From positions 1 through 64,000 of the forward strand of contig NW_027474092.1 in the NCBI RefSeq assembly GCF_050947335.1: a DNA stretch of 64,000 nucleotides, in the 5' to 3' direction. Under the pieces are notes generated by a model. That model did not search any database. It saw only the letters and a program-made list of their open reading frames with translations, and was not told where the DNA came from. The stretch comes from Megachile rotundata (taxonomy: Eukaryota; Arthropoda; Insecta; Hymenoptera; Megachilidae). A program made the position numbers and the translations under genes. Shown here piece after piece: positions 1 through 13,329 of the stretch (position 1 is the stretch's first letter; every line of letters begins with the position of its first letter).

Positions 1-83
1 TAGAGCGACAATTACTATACTTATTACTCTTATTATTATCAATCTAACCCATATTATTAGCCATATTATGCTAATATGATCGA
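1..83 (+). repeat. Reference monomer (first full unit) and variant key
   Basis: This unit defines the position numbering used here. Recurring variants are: t1c, giving cgacag instead of cgatag at the junction; a83g, giving cggtag; g7t with a11t, giving tagaactacattt; c9t, giving gataatt; acactcact at 27-35 instead of the ctcttatta type; acactccctg at 27-36; g60a, giving ttaacc; a65g, giving ccatgttatg; t64a or cga variants, giving ccaaattatg or ccgaattatg; ag for tt at 72-73, giving gcagatatg; and a76g with a79g, giving cttatgtggt. They travel in fixed combinations, so they mark monomer classes rather than random noise. This first unit carries the left-domain variant gctaatatg. Confidence 0.9.
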
Positions 84-540
84 TAGAACGAGATTTACTA
101 TACTCATTACTCATATTATTATCAATCTAACTCATATCATTAGCCATATTATGCTTATATGATCGGTAGAACGACTATTACTATACTCACTACTATTATT
201 ATTATCACTCTAACTCATATTATTAGCCATATTATGCTTATATGATCGATAGGACGACAATTACTATACTTATTACTCTTATTATTATCAATCTAACTCA
301 TATTATTAACCATATTATGCTTATATGATCGACAGAACGACAATTACTATACTTATTACTCTTATTATTATCAATCTAACTCATATTATTAACCATATTA
401 TGCAGATATGATCGATAGAACGACAATTACTATACTCATTACTCTTATTATTATCAATCTAACTCATATTATTGGCCATATTATGCTTATATGATCGATA
501 GGACGACAATTACTATACTTATTACTCTTATTATTATCAA

Positions 541-550
541 TCTAATCCCA
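541..550 (+). repeat. 84-bp monomer marker (one-base insertion)
   Basis: The usual ctaactcat or ctaacccat reads ctaatcccat here, which adds one base. The phase of tagaacg moves by +1 across it. The same insertion sits 2,739 bp downstream near 3,280, so it was copied with the 33-mer. Confidence 0.85.
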
Positions 551-1510
551 TATTATTAGCCATATTATGCTAATATGATCGATAGAACGAGATTTACTAT
601 ACTCATTACTCACATTATTATCAATCTAACTCATATCATTAGCCATATTATGCTTATATGATCGATAGAACGACTATTACTATACTCACTACTATTATTA
701 TTATCACTCTAACTCATATTATTAGTCATATTATGCTTATATGATCGATAGAACGACAATTACTATACTCACTACTCTTATTATTATCAATCTAACTCAT
801 ATCATTAGCCATAATATGCTTATATGATCGATAGAACGACAATTACTATACTTATTACTCTTATTATTATCAATCTAACTCATATTATTAGCCATATTAT
901 GCTAATATGATCGATAGAACGAGATTTACTATACTTATTACACTCACTGTTATTAATCTAACTCATATTATTAACCATATTATGCAAACATGATCGATAG
1001 AACGACAATCACTATACTTATTACTCTTATTCCTATCAACCTAACTCATATTATTAGCCATATTATGCTTATATGATCGATAGAACGACAATTACTATGC
1101 TTGTTACTCTTATTATTATCAATCTAACTCATATTATTGGCCATACTATGTGGATATGATCGATAGGACGTCAATTACTATACCCATTACTCTTATTATT
1201 ATCAATCTAACTCATATTATAAACCATATTATGCAGATATGATCGATAGAGCGACAATTACTATACTTATTACTCTTACTATTATCAATCTAACTCATAT
1301 TATTAGCCATATTATGCTTATATGATCGACAGAACGACAATTACTATACTTATTACACTCACTATTATCAATCTAAGTCATGTTATTAACCATATTATGC
1401 AGATATGATCGATAGAACGACAATTACTATACTTATTACTCTTATTATTATCAATCTATCTCATATTATTAGCCATATTATGCTTATATGATCGATAGAA
1501 CGACAATTAC

Positions 1511-1525
1511 TATACCTATACTCTT
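1511..1525 (+). repeat. 82-bp monomer marker (one-base deletion)
   Basis: The usual tatacttattactc reads tatacctatactc, one base shorter. It recurs near 4,250 in the second 33-mer copy and cancels the +1 of the 84-bp monomer, which keeps the HOR at exactly 33 x 83. Confidence 0.8.
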
Positions 1526-2207
1526 ATTATTATCAATCTAACTCATATTATTAGCCATATTATGCTTATGTGATCGATAGAACGACAAATACTGTACTTA
1601 TTACTCTTATTATTATCAATCTAATTCATATTATTAACCATATTATGCTAATATGATCGATAGAACGCCAATTACTATACTTATTACTGTTATTATTATC
1701 AATCTAACTCATATTATTAGCCATATTATGCTTAAATGATCGATAGAACTACAATTACTATACTCATTACTCTTATTATTATCAATCTAACTCTTATTAT
1801 TAGCCATATTATGCTTACAATATCGATAGAACGACAATTACTATACTTATTACTCTTATTATTATGAATCTAATTCATATTATTAGCCATATTATGCTTA
1901 TATGAGCAATAGAACTACAATTACTATACTTATTACGCTTATTATTATCAATCTAACTCATATTATTACACATATTATGCAGATATGATCGATAGAACTA
2001 CAATTACTATACTCATTACTCTTATTATTATCAATCTAACTCATATTATAAACCATATTATGCAGATATGATCGATAGAGCGACAATTACTATACTTATT
2101 ACTCTTACTATTATCAATCTAACTCATATTATTAGCCATATTATGCTTATATGATCGATTGAACGACAATTACTATACTTGTTACTCTTACTATTATCAA
2201 TCTAACT

Positions 2208-2228
2208 CATATTATTAGCCATAATATG
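2208..2228. repeat. Perfect inverted repeat formed by a monomer variant
   Basis: The arms catattat (2,208-2,215) and ataatatg (2,221-2,228) are exact reverse complements around the loop tagcc. The usual monomer has atattatg as its right arm, one mismatch short of perfect. Other perfect examples are at 4,947-4,967 and 7,022-7,042. All are in the left domain. Confidence 0.8.
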
Positions 2229-2739
2229 CTTATATTATCTATAGAACGACAATTACTATACTTGTTACTCTTACTATTATCAATCTAACTCATATTATTG
2301 GCCATACTATGTGGATATGATCGATAGGACGTCAATTACTATACCCATTACTCTTATTATTATCAATCTAACTCATATTATTAACCATATTATGCAAATA
2401 TGATCGATAGAACGACAATTACTATACTTAATACTCTTATTATTATCAATCTAAATCATATTATTAGCCATATTATGCTTATATGATCGATAGAACGACA
2501 ATTACTATACTTATTACTCTTATTATTATCAATCTAACTCATATTATTAGCCATATTATGCTAATATGATCGAAAGAACGATAATTACTATACTTATTAC
2601 TCTTATTATTATCAATCTAACTCATATTATTAGCCATATTATGCTTATGTGATCGATAGAACGACAATTACTATACTTATTACACTTATTATTATCAATC
2701 TAACTTATATTATTAGCCATATTATGCTAATATGATCGA

Positions 2740-5395
2740 TAGAGCGACAATTACTATACTTATTACTCTTATTATTATCAATCTAACCCATATTATTAGC
2801 CATATTATGCTAATATGATCGATAGAACGAGATTTACTATACTCATTACTCATATTATTATCAATCTAACTCATATCATTAGCCATATTATGCTTATATG
2901 ATCGATAGAACGACTATTACTATACTCACTACTATTATTATTATCACTCTAACTCATATTATTAGCCATATTATGCTTATATGATCGATAGGACGACAAT
3001 TACTATACTTATTACTCTTATTATTATCAATCTAACTCATATTATTAACCATATTATGCTTATATGATCGACAGAACGACAATTACTATACTTATTACTC
3101 TTATTATTATCAATCTAACTCATATTATTAACCATATTATGCAGATATGATCGATAGAACGACAATTACTATACTCATTACTCTTATTATTATCAATCTA
3201 ACTCATATTATTGGCCATATTATGCTTATATGATCGATAGGACGACAATTACTATACTTATTACTCTTATTATTATCAATCTAATCCCATATTATTAGCC
3301 ATATTATGCTAATATGATCGATAGAACGAGATTTACTATACTCATTACTCACATTATTATCAATCTAACTCATATCATTAGCCATATTATGCTTATATGA
3401 TCGATAGAACGACTATTACTATACTCACTACTATTATTATTATCACTCTAACTCATATTATTAGTCATATTATGCTTATATGATCGATAGAACGACAATT
3501 ACTATACTCACTACTCTTATTATTATCAATCTAACTCATATCATTAGCCATAATATGCTTATATGATCGATAGAACGACAATTACTATACTTATTACTCT
3601 TATTATTATCAATCTAACTCATATTATTAGCCATATTATGCTAATATGATCGATAGAACGAGATTTACTATACTTATTACACTCACTGTTATTAATCTAA
3701 CTCATATTATTAACCATATTATGCAAACATGATCGATAGAACGACAATCACTATACTTATTACTCTTATTCCTATCAACCTAACTCATATTATTAGCCAT
3801 ATTATGCTTATATGATCGATAGAACGACAATTACTATGCTTGTTACTCTTATTATTATCAATCTAACTCATATTATTGGCCATACTATGTGGATATGATC
3901 GATAGGACGTCAATTACTATACCCATTACTCTTATTATTATCAATCTAACTCATATTATAAACCATATTATGCAGATATGATCGATAGAGCGACAATTAC
4001 TATACTTATTACTCTTACTATTATCAATCTAACTCATATTATTAGCCATATTATGCTTATATGATCGACAGAACGACAATTACTATACTTATTACACTCA
4101 CTATTATCAATCTAAGTCATGTTATTAACCATATTATGCAGATATGATCGATAGAACGACAATTACTATACTTATTACTCTTATTATTATCAATCTAACT
4201 CATATTATTAGCCATATTATGCTTATATGATCGATAGAACGACAATTACTATACCTATACTCTTATTATTATCAATCTAACTCATATTATTAGCCATATT
4301 ATGCTTATGTGATCGATAGAACGACAAATACTGTACTTATTACTCTTATTATTATCAATCTAATTCATATTATTAACCATATTATGCTAATATGATCGAT
4401 AGAACGCCAATTACTATACTTATTACTGTTATTATTATCAATCTAACTCATATTATTAGCCATATTATGCTTAAATGATCGATAGAACTACAATTACTAT
4501 ACTCATTACTCTTATTATTATCAATCTAACTCTTATTATTAGCCATATTATGCTTACAATATCGATAGAACGACAATTACTATACTTATTACTCTTATTA
4601 TTATGAATCTAATTCATATTATTAGCCATATTATGCTTATATGAGCAATAGAACTACAATTACTATACTTATTACGCTTATTATTATCAATCTAACTCAT
4701 ATTATTACACATATTATGCAGATATGATCGATAGAACTACAATTACTATACTCATTACTCTTATTATTATCAATCTAACTCATATTATAAACCATATTAT
4801 GCAGATATGATCGATAGAGCGACAATTACTATACTTATTACTCTTACTATTATCAATCTAACTCATATTATTAGCCATATTATGCTTATATGATCGATTG
4901 AACGACAATTACTATACTTGTTACTCTTACTATTATCAATCTAACTCATATTATTAGCCATAATATGCTTATATTATCTATAGAACGACAATTACTATAC
5001 TTGTTACTCTTACTATTATCAATCTAACTCATATTATTGGCCATACTATGTGGATATGATCGATAGGACGTCAATTACTATACCCATTACTCTTATTATT
5101 ATCAATCTAACTCATATTATTAACCATATTATGCAAATATGATCGATAGAACGACAATTACTATACTTAATACTCTTATTATTATCAATCTAAATCATAT
5201 TATTAGCCATATTATGCTTATATGATCGATAGAACGACAATTACTATACTTATTACTCTTATTATTATCAATCTAACTCATATTATTAGCCATATTATGC
5301 TAATATGATCGAAAGAACGATAATTACTATACTTATTACTCTTATTATTATCAATCTAACTCATATTATTAGCCATATTATGCTTATGTGATCGA
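2740..5395. repeat. 33-monomer HOR, copy 2 (one unit short)
   Basis: This follows copy 1 base for base until about 5,395, where copy 1 reads gatcgatag and this copy reads gatcgatcg; after that the two diverge in monomer type. The copy is therefore 32 monomers long, one fewer than copy 1. It retains the 84-bp monomer near 3,280 and the 82-bp monomer near 4,250 found at equivalent places in copy 1. Near-identity over 2.65 kb implies a recent duplication or ongoing homogenisation. Confidence 0.93.
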
Positions 5396-5397
5396 TC

Positions 5398-6025
5398 GAA
5401 CGACAATTACTATACTTATTACTCTTATTATTATCAATCTAACTCATATTATTAGCCATATTATGCTAATATGATCGATAGAACGAGATTTACTATACTC
5501 ATTACACTTATTATTATCAATCTGACTCATATTATTAGCCATATTATGCTTATATGAGCGACAGAACGACAATTACTATACTTATTACACTCACTATTAT
5601 CAATCTAACTCATATTATTAGCCATATTATGCTTATATGATCGATAGGACGACAATTACTATACACATTACTCTTATTATTATCAATCTAACTCATATTA
5701 TTAACCATATTATGCAAATATGATCGATAGAACGACAATTACTATACTTAATACTCTTATTATTATCAATCTAAATCATATTATTAGCCATATTATGCTT
5801 ATATGATCGATAGAACGACATTTACTATACTTATTACTCTTATTATTATCAATCTAACTCATATTATTAGCCATATTATGCCTATATGATCGATAGAACG
5901 CGATTTACTATACTCATTACTCTTATTATTATCAATCTAACTCATATTATTAGCGATATTATGCTTATGTGATCGATAGAACGACAATTACTATACTCAC
6001 TTCTCTTATTATTATCAATCTAACT
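5398..6025. repeat. Block duplicated 21 monomers downstream, copy 1
   Basis: This block matches 7,141-7,768 at a spacing of 1,743 bp (21 x 83). Shared rare markers include tctgactcat (near 5,521 and 7,264), gagcgacag, tacacattac, acgcgattt and cacttctc. I noticed one internal difference, attacactta against attactctta. The match fails after 6,025, where ctaatatt replaces ctcatatt. Confidence 0.85.
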
Positions 6026-7140
6026 AATATTATTAGCCATAATATGCTTATATGATTGATAGAACGACAATTACTATACTTATTACTCTTATTATTATCA
6101 ATCTAACTCATATTATTAGCCATATTATGCTAATATGATCGATAGAACTAGATTTACTATACTCATTACTCTTATTATTATCAATCTAAATCATATTATT
6201 AGCCATATTATGCTTATATGATCGATAGAACGACAATTACTATACTTATTACTCTTATTATTATCAATCTAACTCATATTATTAGCCATATTATGCTAAT
6301 ATGATCGAAAGAACGATAATTACTATACTTATTACTCTTATTATTATCAATCTAACTCATATTATTAGCCATATTATGCTTATGTGATCGATAGAACGAC
6401 TATTACTATACTCACTACTATTATTATTATCACTCTAACTCATATTATTAGTCATATTATGCTTATATGATCGATAGAACGACAATTACTATACTCACTA
6501 CTCTTATTATTATCAATCTAACTCATATTATTAGCCATATTATGCTTATATGATCGACAGAACGACAATTACTATACTTATTACACTCACTATTATCAAT
6601 CTAACTCATATTATTAACCATATTATGCAAATATGATCGATAGAACGACAATTACTATACTTAATACTCTTATTATTATCAATCTAAATCATATTATTAG
6701 CCATATTATGCTTATATGATCGATAGAACGACAATTACTATACTTATTACTCTTATTATTATCTATCTAACTCATATTATTAGCCATATTATGCTAATAT
6801 GATCGAAAGAACGATAATTACTATACTTATTACTCTTATTATTATCAATCTAACTCATATTATTAGCCATATTATGCTTATGTGATCGATCGAACGACAA
6901 TTACTATACTTATTACTCTTATTATTATCAATCTAACTCATATTATTAGCCATATTATGCTTATATGATCGATAGAACGACAATTACTATACTCATTACT
7001 CTTAATATTATCAATCTAACTCATATTATTAGCCATAATATGCTTATATGATCGATAGAACGACAATTACTATACTTATTACACTTATTATTATCAATCT
7101 AACTCATATTATTAGCCATATTATACTAATATGATCGATA

Positions 7141-7768
7141 GAACGACAATTACTATACTTATTACTCTTATTATTATCAATCTAACTCATATTATTAGCC
7201 ATATTATGCTAATATGATCGATAGAACGAGATTTACTATACTCATTACTCTTATTATTATCAATCTGACTCATATTATTAGCCATATTATGCTTATATGA
7301 GCGACAGAACGACAATTACTATACTTATTACACTCACTATTATCAATCTAACTCATATTATTAGCCATATTATGCTTATATGATCGATAGGACGACAATT
7401 ACTATACACATTACTCTTATTATTATCAATCTAACTCATATTATTAACCATATTATGCAAATATGATCGATAGAACGACAATTACTATACTTAATACTCT
7501 TATTATTATCAATCTAAATCATATTATTAGCCATATTATGCTTATATGATCGATAGAACGACATTTACTATACTTATTACTCTTATTATTATCAATCTAA
7601 CTCATATTATTAGCCATATTATGCCTATATGATCGATAGAACGCGATTTACTATACTCATTACTCTTATTATTATCAATCTAACTCATATTATTAGCGAT
7701 ATTATGCTTATGTGATCGATAGAACGACAATTACTATACTCACTTCTCTTATTATTATCAATCTAACT
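7141..7768. repeat. Block duplicated 21 monomers upstream, copy 2
   Basis: This is the partner of 5,398-6,025 and carries the same markers in the same order. Roughly 1.1 kb of other monomers separates the two copies, so this is either a dispersed in-register duplication or a 21-mer HOR whose remainder has since been replaced. Confidence 0.85.
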
Positions 7769-8550
7769 CATATTATTAGCCATATTATGCTTATATGATC
7801 GATAGAACGACAATTACTATACGCATTACTCTTATTATTATCAATCTAACTCATATTATTAGCCATATTATGCTTATATGATCGATAGAACTACATTTAC
7901 TATACTCATTACTCTTATTATTATCAATCTAACTCATATTATTAGCCATATTATGCTTATGTGGTCGATAGAACGACAATTACTATACTTATTACCCTTA
8001 TTATTATCAATCTAACTCATATTATTAGCCATATTATGGTTATATGATCGACAGAACGACAATTACTATACTTATTACACTCACTATTATCAATCTAACT
8101 CATATTATTAACCATATTATGCAGATATGATCGATAGAACGACAATTACTATACTGATTATTCTTATTATTATCAATAAACTCATATTATTAGCCATATT
8201 ATGCATATATGATCGATAGAACGACAATTACTATACTTATTACTCTTATTATTATCAATCTAACTCATATTATTAGCCATATTATGCTTATATGATCGAC
8301 AGAACGACAATTGCTATACTTATTACACTCACTATTATCAATCTAACTCATATTATTAACCATATTATGCAGATATGATCGATAGAACGACAATTACTAT
8401 TCTTATTACTCTTATTATTATCAATCTAACTCATCTTATTAGCCATATTATGCTTATATGATCGACAGAACGACAATTACTATTCTTATTACACTCCCTG
8501 TTATCAATCTAACTCATATTATTAACCATGTTATGCTTATATGATCGGTA

Positions 8551-9067
8551 GAACGATAATTACTATACTTATTACTCTTATTATTATCAATCTAACTCAT
8601 ATTATTAGCCAAATTATGCTTATATGATTGATAGAACTACAATTACTATACTTATTACTCTTATTATTATCAATCTAACTCATATTATTAGCCATATTAT
8701 GCTTTAATGATCGACTGAACGACAATTACTATACTTATTACACTCACTATTATCAATCTAACTCATATTATTAACCATATTATGCAGATATGATCGATAG
8801 AACGACAATTGCTATTCTGATTATTCTTATTATTATCAATCTAACTCATATTATTAGCCATATTATGCTTATGTGGTCGATAGAACGACAATTACTATAC
8901 TTATTACCCTTATTATTATCAATCTAACTCATATTATTAGCCATATTATAGTTATATGATCGACAGAACGACAATTACTATACTTATTACACTCACTATT
9001 ATCAATCTAACTCATATTATTAACCATATTATGCAGATATGATCGATAGAACGACAATTACTATACT
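8551..9067. repeat. Block repeated 51 monomers downstream, copy 1
   Basis: This block matches 12,781-13,297 at a spacing of 4,230 bp. That equals 51 monomers less 3 bp, explained by the three 82-bp monomers between the copies. Shared markers are gaacgataatt, ccaaattatg, gattgatag, gctttaatga with cgactgaac, and the gtggtcg unit. Confidence 0.8.
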
Positions 9068-9238
9068 GATTATTCTTATTATTATCAATAAACTCATATT
9101 ATTAGCCATATTATGCATATATGATCGATAGAACGACAATTACTATACTTATTACCCTTACTATTATCAATCTAACTCATATTATTAGCCATATTATGCT
9201 TATATGATCGATAGGACGGCAATTACTATACTTATTAC

Positions 9239-10151
9239 TCTTATTATTATCAATCTAACTCATATTAGTAGCCATATTATGCTTATATGATCGATAGAAC
9301 GACAATTACTATACTCACTACTCTTATTATTATCAATCTAACTCATATTATTAGCCATATTATGCTTATATGATCGATAGAACGACAATTACTATAATCA
9401 TTACTCATATTATTATCAATCTAACTCATATTATTAGCCATATTATGCTTATATAATCGACAGAACGACAATTACTATTCTTATTACACTCCCTGTTATC
9501 AATCTAACTCATATTATTAACCATATTATGCTTATGTGATCGGTAGAACGATAATTACTATACTTATTACTCATATTATTATCAAACTAACTCATATCAT
9601 TAGCCATATTATGCTTATATGATCGATAGAACGACTATTACTATACTCATTACTCTTATTATTATCAATCTAACTCATATTATTAGCCATATTATGCTTA
9701 TATGATCGATAGGACGACAATTACTACCTTTATTACACTCCCTGTTATCAATCTAACTCATATTATTAACCATATTATGCTTATATGATCGGTAGAACGA
9801 TAATTACTATACTTATTACTCATATTATTATCAATCTATCTCATATTATTAGCCATATTATGCTTATATGATCGATAGAACGACAATTACTATACTCATT
9901 ACTCTTATTGTTATCAATCTAACTCATATTATTAGCCATATTATGGTTATATGATCGATAGGACGACAATTACTATACTTATTACTCTTATTATTATCAA
10001 TCTAACTCATATTATTAGCCATATTATGCTTATATGATCGACAGAACGACAATTACTGTACTTATTACACTCACTATTATCAATCTAACTCATATTATTA
10101 ACCATATCATGCAGATATGATCGATAGAACGACAAATACTATACTGATAAC
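9239..10151. repeat. 11-monomer HOR, copy 1 (913 bp)
   Basis: The rare marker ttagtagcc occurs at 9,265 and 10,178, a spacing of 913 bp or 11 x 83. The shared order includes tataatcattac, tataatcgacag, the acactccctg class, catattattatcaaac and gactattac. Several substitutions separate the copies, for example ttgttatc near 9,909 and ttatggtt near 9,943. Confidence 0.85.
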
Positions 10152-10954
10152 TCTTATTATTATCAATCTAACTCATATTAGTAGCCATATTATGCTTATA
10201 TGATCGATAGAACGACAATTACTATACTCACTACTCTTATTATTATCAATCTAACTCATATTATTAGCCATATTATGCTTATATGATCGATAGAACGACA
10301 ATTACTATAATCATTACTCATATTATTATCAATCTAACTCATATTATTAGCCATATTATGCTTATATAATCGACAGAACGACAATTACTATTCTTATTAC
10401 ACTCCCTGTTATCAATCTAACTCATATTATTAACCATATTATGCTTATGTGATCGGTAGAACGATAATTACTATACTTATTACTCATATTATTATCAAAC
10501 TAACTCATATCATTAGCCATATTATGCTTATATGATCGATAGAACGACTATTACTATACTCATTACTCTTATTATTATCAATCTAACTCATATTATTAGC
10601 CATATTATGCTTATATGATCGATAGGACGACAATTACTACTCTTATTACACTCCCTGTTATCAATCTAACTCATATTATTAACCATATTATGCTTATATG
10701 ATCGGTAGAACGATAATTACTATACTTATTACTCATATTATTATCAATCTATCTCATATTATTAGCCATATTATGCTTATATGATCGATAGAACGACAAT
10801 TACTATACTCATTACTCTTATTATTATCAATCTAACTCATATTATTAGCCATATTATGCTTATATGATCGATAGGACGACAATTACTATACTTATTACTC
10901 TTATTATTATCAATCTAACTCATATTATTAGCCATATTATGCTTATATGATCGA
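10152..10954. repeat. 11-monomer HOR, copy 2 (partial)
   Basis: This continues the 913-bp period until about 10,954, where cgatagaactac replaces cgacagaacgac of copy 1. It is about 110 bp short of a full second copy. At least four substitutions were seen, so it is less homogenised than the large HORs further right. Confidence 0.85.
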
Positions 10955-11580
10955 TAGAACTACATTTACTATACTCATTACTCTTATTATTATCAATCTA
11001 ACTCATATTATTAGCCATATTATGCTTATGTGGTCGATAGAACGACAATTACTATACTTATTACTCTTATTATTATCAATCTAACGCATATTATTTGCCA
11101 TATTATGCTTATATGATCGACAGAACGACAATTACTGTACTTATTACACTCACTATTATCAATCTAACTCATATTATTAACCATATTATGCAGATATGAT
11201 CGATAGAATGACAATTACAATACTGATTACTCTTATTATTATCAATCTAACTCATATTATTAGCCATATTATGCTTATATGATCGACAGAACGACAATTA
11301 CTATACTCATTACAGTTCTTATTATCAATCTTACTCATATTATTAGCCATATTATGCTTGTATGATCGACAGGACGACAATTACTATTCTTATTACACTC
11401 CCTGTTATCAATCTAACTCATATTATTAACCATATTATGCTTATATGATCGGTAGAACGATAATTACTATACTTATTACTCCTATTATTATCAATCTAAC
11501 TCATATTATTAGCCGAATTATGCTTATATGATCGATAGAACGACAATTACTATACTCATTACTCTTATTATTATCAATCT

Positions 11581-12787
11581 AACTCATATTATTAGCCATA
11601 TTATGCTTATATGATCGATAGAACGACAATTACTATACGCATTACTCTTATTATTATCAATCTAACTCATATTATTAGCCATATTATGCTTATATGATCG
11701 ATAGAACTACATTTACTATACTCATTACTCTTATTATTATCAATCTAACTCATATTATTAGCCATATTATGCTTATGTGGTCGATAGAACGACAATTACT
11801 ATACTTATTACCCTTATTATTATCAATCTAACTCATATTATTAGCCATATTATGGTTATATGATCGACAGAACGACAATTACTATACTTATTACACTCAC
11901 TATTATCAATCTAACTCATATTATTAACCATATTATGCAGATATGATCGATAGAACGACAATTACTATACTGATTATTCTTATTATTATCAATAAACTCA
12001 TATTATTAGCCATATTATGCTTATATGATCGATAGAACGACAATTACTATACTCATTACTCTTATTATTATCACTCTAACTCATATTATTAGCCATATTA
12101 TGCTTATATGATCGATAGAACTACATTTACTATACTCATTACTCTTATTATTATCAATCTAGCTCATATTATTAGCCATATTATGCTTATGTGGTCGATA
12201 GAACGACAATTACTATACTTATTACCCTTATTATTATCAATCTAACTCATATTATTAGCCATATTATGGTTATATGATCGACAGAACGACAATTACTATA
12301 CTTATTACACTCACTATTATCAATCTAACTCATATTATTAACCATATTATGCAGATATGATCGATAGAACGACAATTACTATACTGATTATTCTTATTAT
12401 TATCAATAAACTCATATTATTAGCCATATTATGCTTATATGATCGATAGAACGACAATTACTATACTCATTACTCTTATTATTATCAATCTAACTCATAT
12501 TATTAGCCATATTATGCTTATATGATCGATAGAACTACATTTACTATACTCATTACTCTTATTATTATCAATCTAACTCATACTATTAGCCATATTATGC
12601 TTATGTGGTCGATAGAACGACAATTACTATACTTATTACCCTTATTATTATCAATCTGACTCATATTATTAGCCATATTATGGTTATATGATCGACAGAA
12701 CGACAATTACTATACTTATTACACTCACTATTATCAATCTAACTCATATTATTAACCATATTATGCAGATATGATCGATAGAACGAT
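11581..12787. repeat. 5-monomer HOR, about 2.9 copies (414-bp period)
   Basis: Five monomers repeat in the order tagaactacattt, gtggtcg with accctt, cgacag with acactcact, gcagatatg, then the 82-bp caataaactc unit. The period is 414 bp, which is four 83-bp units plus one 82-bp unit; the 82-bp markers lie at 11,987 and 12,401. Single substitutions tell the copies apart, such as tacgcattac near 11,638, tcactctaac near 12,071 and tctgactc near 12,653. Confidence 0.88.
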
Positions 12788-13297
12788 AATTACTATACTT
12801 ATTACTCTTATTATTATCAATCTAACTCATATTATTAGCCAAATTATGCTTATATGATTGATAGAACGACAATTACTATACTTATTACTCTTATTATTAT
12901 CAATCTAACTCATATTATTAGCCATATTATGCTTTAATGATCGACTGAACGACAATTACTATACTTATTACACTCACTATTATCAATCTAACTCATATTA
13001 TTAACCATATTATGCAGATATGATCGATAGAACGACAATTGCTATTCTGATTATTCTTATTATTATCAATCTAACTCATATTATTAGCCATATTATGCTT
13101 ATGTGGTCGATAGAACGACAATTACTATACTTATTACCCTTATTATTATCAATCTAACTCATATTATTAGCCATATTATGGTTATATGATCGACAGAACG
13201 ACAATTACTATACTTATTACACTCACTATTATCAATCTAACTCATATTATTAACCATATTATGCAGATATGATCGATAGAACGACAATTACTATACT
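12781..13297. repeat. Block repeated 51 monomers upstream, copy 2
   Basis: This is the partner of 8,551-9,067. The gctttaatga marker sits at 8,701 and 12,931. The copies diverge at the end, where ctgattattc in copy 1 is ctcattactc here. This copy directly precedes the 58-mer HOR. Confidence 0.8.
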
Positions 13298-13329
13298 CAT
13301 TACTCTTATTATTATCAATCTAACTCATC

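Larger units (their letters stand above)
1..2739. repeat. 33-monomer HOR, copy 1 (2,739 bp)
   Basis: The sequence starting at base 1 restarts at base 2,740 with the same series of variants, a spacing of 2,739 bp or exactly 33 x 83. I noticed only two substitutions between the copies: 166 against 2,905 (cggtag/cgatag) and 1,459 against 4,198 (ctatct/ctaact). The exact multiple hides two compensating indels, an 84-bp monomer near 541 (ctaatcccat) and an 82-bp monomer near 1,511 (tacctatactc). Both are shared by copy 2, so they predate the duplication. This block is rich in the gctaatatg and gagattt monomer type, which is rare further right. The true left limit of the HOR lies outside the window. 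Confidence 0.93.
5398..8430. repeat. Left-domain mixed monomers, no single HOR
   Basis: The 33-mer order breaks down here. Monomers are still of the left-domain kind (gctaatatg, gagattt, gcaaatatg, gaaagaacgataatt). The gaaagaacg marker occurs at 5,311, 6,307 and 6,805, spaced 12 and 6 monomers apart, which shows short local duplications. The gtggtcgatag and accctt variants typical of the rest of the window first appear near 7,960-8,000. No coding or unique sequence was seen. Confidence 0.8.
8431..13329. repeat. Transition zone where new monomer classes appear
   Basis: From here on the array uses classes absent to the left. The acactccctg class first appears near 8,500 and then recurs throughout the window, usually followed by a cggtag/gataatt monomer. 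The 82-bp class with caataaactc is present at about 8,171, 9,083, 11,987 and 12,401. HORs are short (5 and 11 monomers) and internal divergence is higher than further right, consistent with an older or less homogenised segment. No gene-like sequence was seen. Confidence 0.8.

Noticed and set aside
79..84. atcgat palindrome at each monomer junction as a functional site
   Set aside because: It is present in many units but lost in the cgacag, cggtag and gtggtcg classes without other effect. A six-base palindrome in a repeat unit needs no special explanation.
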